Assembly: GCA_963377175.1 (NCBI GenBank)
Contig: CAUJNA010001632.1
Coordinates: 1-64,000, forward strand
Source: Effrenium voratum
Taxonomy: Eukaryota > Sar > Dinophyceae > Suessiales > Symbiodiniaceae
DNA: 64,000 bases
Direction of reading: 5' to 3'
Part shown: piece after piece, positions 57,915-64,000 of the stretch
Layout: the number at the start of each line of letters is the position of its first letter
How positions within the stretch are numbered: the stretch's first letter is position 1
The notes under the pieces: model-generated
Told to the model about the DNA's origin: nothing
What the model saw: only the letters and a program-made list of their open reading frames with translations
Database searches by the model: none
Made by a program: the position numbers and the translations under genes

Positions 57915-60900
57915 GGTGTATGGTATCGTCCCGCTGGCCTCGAGGTTCTCAGTTCTCCATATGTCACCGTTGTGGTTTCATTCCAGGCTGTCGTTGACAT
58001 GTTGCCAGGGCTGTTGCCAATAAACTCCCGTATTATCAAGTGGCGTTCAGGCCAGCTTGGGAGATGGTCTTAGCTGTCACAAACCTAAAGTTTCAGATCC
58101 CAACTCAGCTCTAGCGACCTTGAGGAAGGACAGTCAAGCCTGCCTCGCAAGAATAGGAGCGTGCTGTGCCTGCATTGCTTCGCCGCATTGATGCGTGTGC
58201 CGCGGTCCTTTACCATGTTTCTTGGCATCTTCCCTTCTAGTGGGGTCTTGAAGGGAGCATCTTTGCTTGCTGTCAGGAGGTTTCACCGCAGTTCAATCCA
58301 AACCCAAGTGACAGAACAGGACATAATTAGGTGCCATAGCCGGCGAGTCGTTTGACAAGGCGCAAGGCAGGGCCACGCCCACTCGTCAGGCGCCGCCCAC
58401 TTGCCAGGCGCCGCCCGCTTGTCAGGGTGGGTTGCAGTTTCTATTTGAACGTTTTGAAGCGCTCTGTGCGAAGATTGCACTTAGGGTTTGGGCTTAGCTT
58501 TTTAGACTCTGTTTTCGTGTATGGCCCATTTGGATTTGTGAACGGTCTTCAAGGTGAATCTCAACACACTTGCTTTTGGGCAGGTGAGTCTCACCCATCC
58601 ATGGAACGGCACTTTGGGACTGTGCTGGACAAGTGAGACCTGGTACTCGGATCAATGCTAGAAATGCTGAGGCTCCCATCCTAAACTACAAAACAAACAG
58701 TAAACAACGTTTTTTTTTCTTCAGGTTTTGAACACAGCGCTAAACAACCGCATTTGCACCCTCCAAAATGAGTTTGACGGTGATGCTGAGATGTTTTTGA
58801 TTGTGCAATGCAGCTGTACGGGATCTGAAGCAACCCAATTTTATGGCGAGCTTAACTGGGGATAAAACACGCTGGCCATGCGTCCCTTCTTTGGGGTTCT
58901 CTTATTTCCAATTGTAGACTTGGCGTGCATTTATGGATCAAAAGCTAAAGAAGCATTTGACGCATGCGGGCTTTGTGAGCGATTTTGAGCCGAACATGCA
59001 GGATCCGAAGGGGGGGGGGTGAGCCGAACATGCAGGATCCGAAAGCCGTCAGCGGATTTGTTCCATTTTAGGTTCGGTCAAACATTCCCGTTTTGTATGG
59101 TTCATTTGAATCTCTCGTACGTCATGCACTAGCATCGCATATGGCTGTTCATGTTTAGGCTCGGTCAACCATTCCCGTCCTGTATGGTTCATTTGAAGCT
59201 CTCGTACCCAAGTGCACTGGCATCGCATATGGCTGTGTCGTTTTTTCACGGGGACCGCCAAAAAATGGTGGCTGTCCTTTTGGTTTCCCCAAGCACCAAA
59301 AAACAAGGACCCAAGATATCTCTCTCCATGATGTTAGGGTTTGGGCTGGCTGAACTGTAGTTAGCATGACGGCGCAATCGATTTACAAGAACTTATGAGG
59401 ATCAGCTGTCGACCTACCATTCCAGAAGTGGTCTGCACACTGCTTGAGGTGGTCGGCTGTGGACAATTTGTTGACTGTACTTCTACTGATGAGAGGGAGT
59501 GAGACACCTATTGCTCATGGGCTGTCATGATGTTGCCCTTTGTGCTTACTTCTCATTGGGTTTCCCTGTATATCCAATATACCGTGGCATGGGGATGTGT
59601 TGGTTGTCAACCAGCAGTATACGTCTCATCCAGCATGGCATGATGTCATGGGGTGCACATCTCCATGAGGAGGCAGGCGTGTCAGTCATCATGAAACACA
59701 TTACTTGAGGAAGCCTCTACATTATGAATCATTATTGGGTGGGTGCCATGTTGCAATTTGCTTTGCAGTAAATGCCAGTGGTACCGTGCAGCTGTATGCT
59801 TTTCCGGATGTTTGTGTCGGAAGTGGATGTCGCCAGAATGAAATAGCATCATCAAATGTCGAGAGATATGTGGTGTTGCATGTGGGTAGGTCAAAACGGT
59901 GAGCCCCATTTGGGGTTAGCCCAGCTTTGGGCTGAGTGAGCTGCCTATCTGCTATGCAAGATTGAGTTGAGTCAGGCGAATCTGTTGAGCTATTTCCATG
60001 GGTTCCGAGAAGAAACCATTTCCGGACCTCGAACAGGTGTCCAGCCACTTTTCTGGTGGCGCGCCGCGCATCATTAAGCACGCCGTACTATGACTCGGCA
60101 AGGTTCCCTTGTCATTCTGCAGATTGTGCTTCATCAGTCTTTTGCACTTTTGATCGGATCAATCTTCCACATGCTGATGTTGCTTACAAGAGTGGTGCTT
60201 CAAGAACATAACACTTTCGATCTTGTATTAGCTCGATTTGTTTTTCTGGAACAAACTGGCCAAAACTGTACTGCGTTCTTGCTTTGGGATTTGTTATGCA
60301 CACACACGCGCAGAGTTGAACTGAGCCAAGCAGGATTGTTGGCAGGAGGCACATCAGACATCCATCCTCCCAACAGACAGCCGTCTGCACGCATTTGGTG
60401 TTGGCACAATCTGGGGTGGCTGTTCGCGTGTTGTTTTAGCGCGTGGACTCAACTCTTTTTTGAACATGCTGACACTGCAGCAAGTCGTGGCATGTTCTGC
60501 TGGAAGATTTGTCCAATCTAGTCCCTCGGCTTAGAAAGGGAATGATGTAGGAAAGGTAAAGCAGGTAAACCAGAGGCTGTGGCCAGTGCTACGCATTCGC
60601 CTCGCGCCCGTTGTCGTTTGTGGGTTGGCAATCTCACTTGTTTCTGTTCCAAAGGGGTGTAGCTCGGCTTGAACGCTCGTGCATGACAAGCTTCACGCAT
60701 GAGGGATGTTCCTTGCTAAGTGTGGAAGAGGCGATGCAGAGTTCGGCAATGGGAATCCGTGCGCCAGAAAGGGTCAGCCGCCTTTCCTAGGGATGTAACT
60801 TGTCTCACGGATTCTTGTCCGGGGAGCAAGAGTCTGACCACGACGCAGCGCCCAAGCGTCAAAAAAAATCACGGGCGGCTCTGGCAGCGAAGCACAGAAG

Positions 60901-62130
60901 ACCTTGGTGTCCCGGCCAGCCAACGAAGCCTGAAGATTTTCGTGTTTTTGTTGGTTTGGTACAGTGCCGCTTGCCAAAACCAAGTAGATGTGAAAGAAGA
61001 CAATGCCAAGTGAGCAGCCAGCGTGTTCGACATCCCAATTGACACATTTTTTGCAGTGTATTCTTTTAGTATTTGGGGGGAACTCTCTTTATGTCCCGTG
61101 TAGGCAAGTGTGGGGAAAACGATCGCGTAGGCAGTCCGCGTAGGCGCTTGGTTGTAGCGGAGGCGCTTTCAGTGTCTTACACACAAGCGGAGGCTTCGCG
61201 TAGGCAGGGCTGCCAGTGCGGGCCGATACACCAAAACACAGCTCTCAATTGTGCCAGTTCCATGTGCTCCTTCTATTGGCCCTGCAGCACCCGCCATCCA
61301 TGCAAGCAAGCACATTGATCCAATTTTACCCCCTTGATCACAATGTAAATGATGACCTTAGATAATTCGGTGACAGGAATCGCAGGCACCTCCACTGGCA
61401 TTGCTGATTTCGGGAACTTTGTGGTGAACGCTTTGCGGGCGTCTGTGCCAAGGTTTGCACTGATGCAAACGCACATGCAGCAAATGTTGTGCAATGCTTA
61501 GGCTGTAGTTCAGAGTGCAGCAGGCTCCACGCCCTTCCCAATGTTTCCAAAACCTTGCGAGCGCTCGTGGCTCCACTCCTTCCACACCCGTGCCCTTTCG
61601 CTGTTCGCAGCTGGCCATCACCCGTTGTCGCCAGTTCCCAGGAACCACTACGAAAGAACCGGTGGAAGCACGCCAGATTCCGCATGCTGAGAAAACCGCC
61701 TTGCCTCGCGCTTCGCGCAATCTGGAGACCTCAGCGCTTGCCAACATCCGGCGCCGCAACCGGCTTTGCCAGCTGAGCTTGCAGTCGCACTCCTCCACTT
61801 GCAAATGCGCAAGTGTCAGAGGCATGAAACTTGTGGCAGTGCTTTGCCACGAATGGCAACCAGTCAGCCACTTTGCGGCATTCCCCGCTAGCCATATTCA
61901 TGTTCCAGTGTGAGTTTCCAGACCATACTTGGCAACCTTCCGTGGGCTGAGCCTTTTCTCAGCAAAAACGGATCAAGTGGAGCCAGCACTTGTGAATAGT
62001 TCGCAGCTGGCTCGCTGACTATCTGGCTGGCTTCGGAAACAGAGCGCACCCTGCCCGGGCTGTCAGTTGCAGCGCCGTCGCCGGAACGATCAGGCTGCAG
62101 GTTTTGAGGACTAGCCGCGCGGGTCTTGCA
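57915..62130. other. Host intergenic DNA with little recognisable
   Basis: About 4.2 kb of moderate-GC DNA with many short frames and no clear gene. A tandem duplication of about 88 bases at 59070-59240 shares CTCGGTCAA, ACATTCCCGT/CCATTCCCGT and TCGCATATGGCTGT. A 23-base duplicate GAGCCGAACATGCAGGATCC flanks a G-run at about 59010. A Lys/Arg-rich frame at 60800-61040 (DHDAAPKRQKKSRAALAAK) might be an exon. Confidence 0.4.
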
Positions 62131-62133
62131 ATT

Positions 62134-63560
62134 TTACATGTAGCGCACACGCCGCCTACATGTGCGACAGCGTTTCTTTTTTTTTTTTTTTCCTTTTCCT
62201 CCGTGTTCGAAGGCCTTGCGTTTGGTCCCAGTCGGGGGCTCAGGCTGGACTAGCTGACGGCATGGCTTGCCGGCCCGCAGCGGCTCCAGCTTCTTCTGGA
62301 GGATCGGGCACTTGCAGCGGATCGTCTCGTGGAGGTGCCGCTTTTTTATTTGCGCCTGATGCCACTGCGGCGAGTCCAGCGCCGTCGTCGGCTCCACGCC
62401 GGGCAGCTGGTAGAAGTCCCCGACGAAGGCCAGGGTCGGGATCTTCTCCGCAACGCGCCGCGGCGTGATTGGCCTACCTCCTCCACGACGATCAGGTCGT
62501 AGGGCCACGTGACCTCCAGTGCCTCGTGGTCCGGCTTGTAGGCAAGGAACGCCCCGTGCACGGTGTCCACCTCGAGCCCCGGGAGTCGCTCCCGCAGCGT
62601 GGCAGCCGGTCGCCCGGTCGGGGCGGTCAGCACGCAGCCCCTCGCCGACCGACTCCAGCCCCTCTGCGAGGCTCCGCCGCCGGCTCGTATTCGTTTTGTC
62701 GAGCTCGCCGTGAAGGTAGCGCTGGATCAGGCCCTGGTTCGCAAACAGCATGGCCGTGATGTTCCGGATGTGGCGCTCTTGGAACGCTTCCAGCTCCAGC
62801 TCCACGCGGATGTTGGCTGCGCTGGTTCAGTGGTGCGGCCGCAGCAGGTACACCATCGCCTGGTAGTAAAAATGTTCAGCAGGGCCCGCCCGCAGCACTC
62901 GTCGTTGTAGCACGACAGACACATCGCGGCTACGGCGACCTGCGCTGCGGGCCCAGGCCGCGGGTCGTGTTGGGGTCCGCGGCCACCTCCTCGTGGCGGC
63001 GTTCGAGCTTCTTGTGGATCTTTCCTGGGCCGTTCATCTTCCGGAGGAACTCGATAAGAGGCATCGCGTCCGCGCCGCCCGCTGCTCACGCTGCAGGGTG
63101 CTGCCCGCGAAGACCTGCGGGAACCACTGCGTTGCCAGCTGCAGGGTCATCTCGGCTGCGGAGTCCGTCGTGAAGCTGTTTTCGGGACGGCCTCGATGTG
63201 GCGGAGCCAGACGAGCATGTGCAAGTGGACCGTGCCTCGGCCCTAGCAAAACTGCGTGGCGGTTTCTTGCTCGTTGACGTAGCGCTTGCGTTTGCCGTCC
63301 TGGTGTTCCAGGCGGCCGCAGAAGTTGAGGACCGTCCGTCTGCCGGAGCCGTCCTTGGCGCTGAAGATGTTCCACCCAGGCGTGGGCCGGGAGGCGCGAC
63401 CGTGATGAACAGAGTGGGCTGGCCGAGCTGTTTGACGGCGTCGGCCAGGGTTGTGTGCCGGCTCTGCCGGTACTCCGGTAAGATCGCCTAGCCCCCCATG
63501 CTGCGCCTGGACGGTGTTCTGGTGGGCGCCGAGGCTGCTCCAGAGCCACAGGTCGCGTAC
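62134..63560 (-). pseudogene. Helitron-like Rep and PIF1-type helicase, decayed
   Basis: Minus-strand pieces in several frames. Near 63480-63400: HTTLADAVKQLGQPTLFITV. Then SGRRTVLNFCGRLEHQDGKR, a stop codon, and GRGTVHLHMLVWLRHIEAV, the HxH-containing strand of HUH Rep-like N-terminal regions. Further on: PLIEFLRKMNGPGKIHKKL, NITAMLFANQGLIQRYLHGE, VLTAPTGRPAATLRERLPGL, VDTVHGAFLAY, YDLIVVEEVGQ, LAFVGDFYQLPGV, LHETIRCK. The order matches Rep/helicase proteins of Helitron-like elements. The Walker A segment expected before VLTAPTG is missing. Lys-rich end KGKKKKKKRC. Not functional. Confidence 0.5.
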
Positions 63561-63639
63561 GAATCGGATCAGCTCTTAGTCCGCGCCGTCGCTGTGCTGC
63601 TTCTGGGCGCTCAGGTCTGACGGCTCTGCGCGGGCGGGC

Positions 63640-63840
63640 ATCTGCGCGAGTTGCTCTGCGCAAGTTGCCCGGGTTGCTCTGCGCAAGTTGCTCCGCCCAA
63701 GCCGCCCCGCGCGAGTTGCTCTGCGCAAGTTGCTCTGTCCCAGCTGCTCTGCGCAAGTTGCTCTGTCCCAGCTGCTCTGCGCAAGTTGCTCTGCCCAAGC
63801 CGCTCTGCGCGAGTTGCTCTGCGCAAGTTGCTCCGCTTTA
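63640..63840. repeat. TTGCTCTGCGCAAG tandem repeats
   Basis: About twelve 15-base units GCGCAAGTTGCTCTG with variants (TCCCAGCTGCTCTGC), giving Glu-Gln-Leu repeats in one minus frame. It lies at the 5' side of the Rep/helicase remnant. Confidence 0.8.
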
Positions 63841-64000
63841 TGCGGCGCGAGGGCTACCGGCGATCTCCCCGCGAAACCTGAAGTCCCCAGAAAGTCAAAA
63901 CGCGCTCGGGTTGCCCTGCCAGGAGAGGTTTCCCGTGGGATTGCCTAAGGGGCCCCGAAAACGCAAACAATCCCTTGAAAGTCGGCGTTTATGCCGGGGA

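Overview
This window looks like nuclear DNA of a single-celled eukaryote, probably a GC-rich alga or other protist; a dinoflagellate is possible but unproven. It is packed with broken, rearranged copies of a Polinton-like (Maverick/PLV type) integrated DNA virus. The eukaryotic assignment rests on two antisense fragments of the 18S rRNA 5' end, a spliced-looking STAND/crinkler-type NTPase gene with AG|G acceptor sites, and Polinton-type replication and capsid genes. No bacterial operons, rRNA operons or CRISPR arrays were seen. Almost every conserved gene carries one to five single-base-scale frameshifts. These are either decayed copies or residual long-read indel errors, and the sequence alone cannot separate the two.

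Layout. 0-1.3 kb: minisatellite, a foldback element and a hairpin array. 1.3-6.25 kb: viral integrase and tail-fibre gene 1, both minus. 6.25-7.9 kb: hairpin-rich non-coding DNA and a 494-bp foldback MITE. 7.9-13.4 kb: protein-primed type family B DNA polymerase and two small genes (minus). 13.46-14 kb: a cytosine methyltransferase cut short by fibre gene 2. 14-24.2 kb: two tandem fibre loci (copies 2 and 3), each followed by an 18S-fragment repeat and a GGTGAC-rich block. 24.2-28.2 kb: simple repeats and AT-rich satellite. 28.2-33.5 kb: host-type SAM/NTPase/nuclease gene copy A, then integrase copy 2 and a fibre end. 33.5-38.2 kb: a scrambled block of virion-protein and replication-helicase fragments. 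39.5-45.2 kb: NTPase gene copy B, then an integrase fragment joined directly to a fibre fragment. 45.4-57.2 kb: the best-preserved virus segment, holding an adenine methyltransferase fragment, helicase, a small conserved protein, the cytosine methyltransferase (3' half inverted), major capsid protein, a probable minor virion protein, small proteins, penton, packaging ATPase and hairpin repeats. 57.2-62.1 kb: host DNA with little recognisable. 62.1-63.6 kb: a decayed Rep/PIF1-like helicase of Helitron-like type.

Taken together the fragments describe one virus family with a full replication set (integrase, PolB, HNH-polymerase-like-helicase protein), two DNA methyltransferases, a morphogenesis module (MCP, penton, ATPase, minor proteins) and a very large fibre with a self-cleaving chaperone tail. 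The most unusual signal is in the non-coding DNA. It holds many short self-complementary units whose stems differ from place to place while spacing, length and position are kept. They include a two-unit hairpin array present in inverted orientation 50 kb apart, a hairpin 16-17 nt upstream of every fibre start codon, and tandem units whose stem arms change together.
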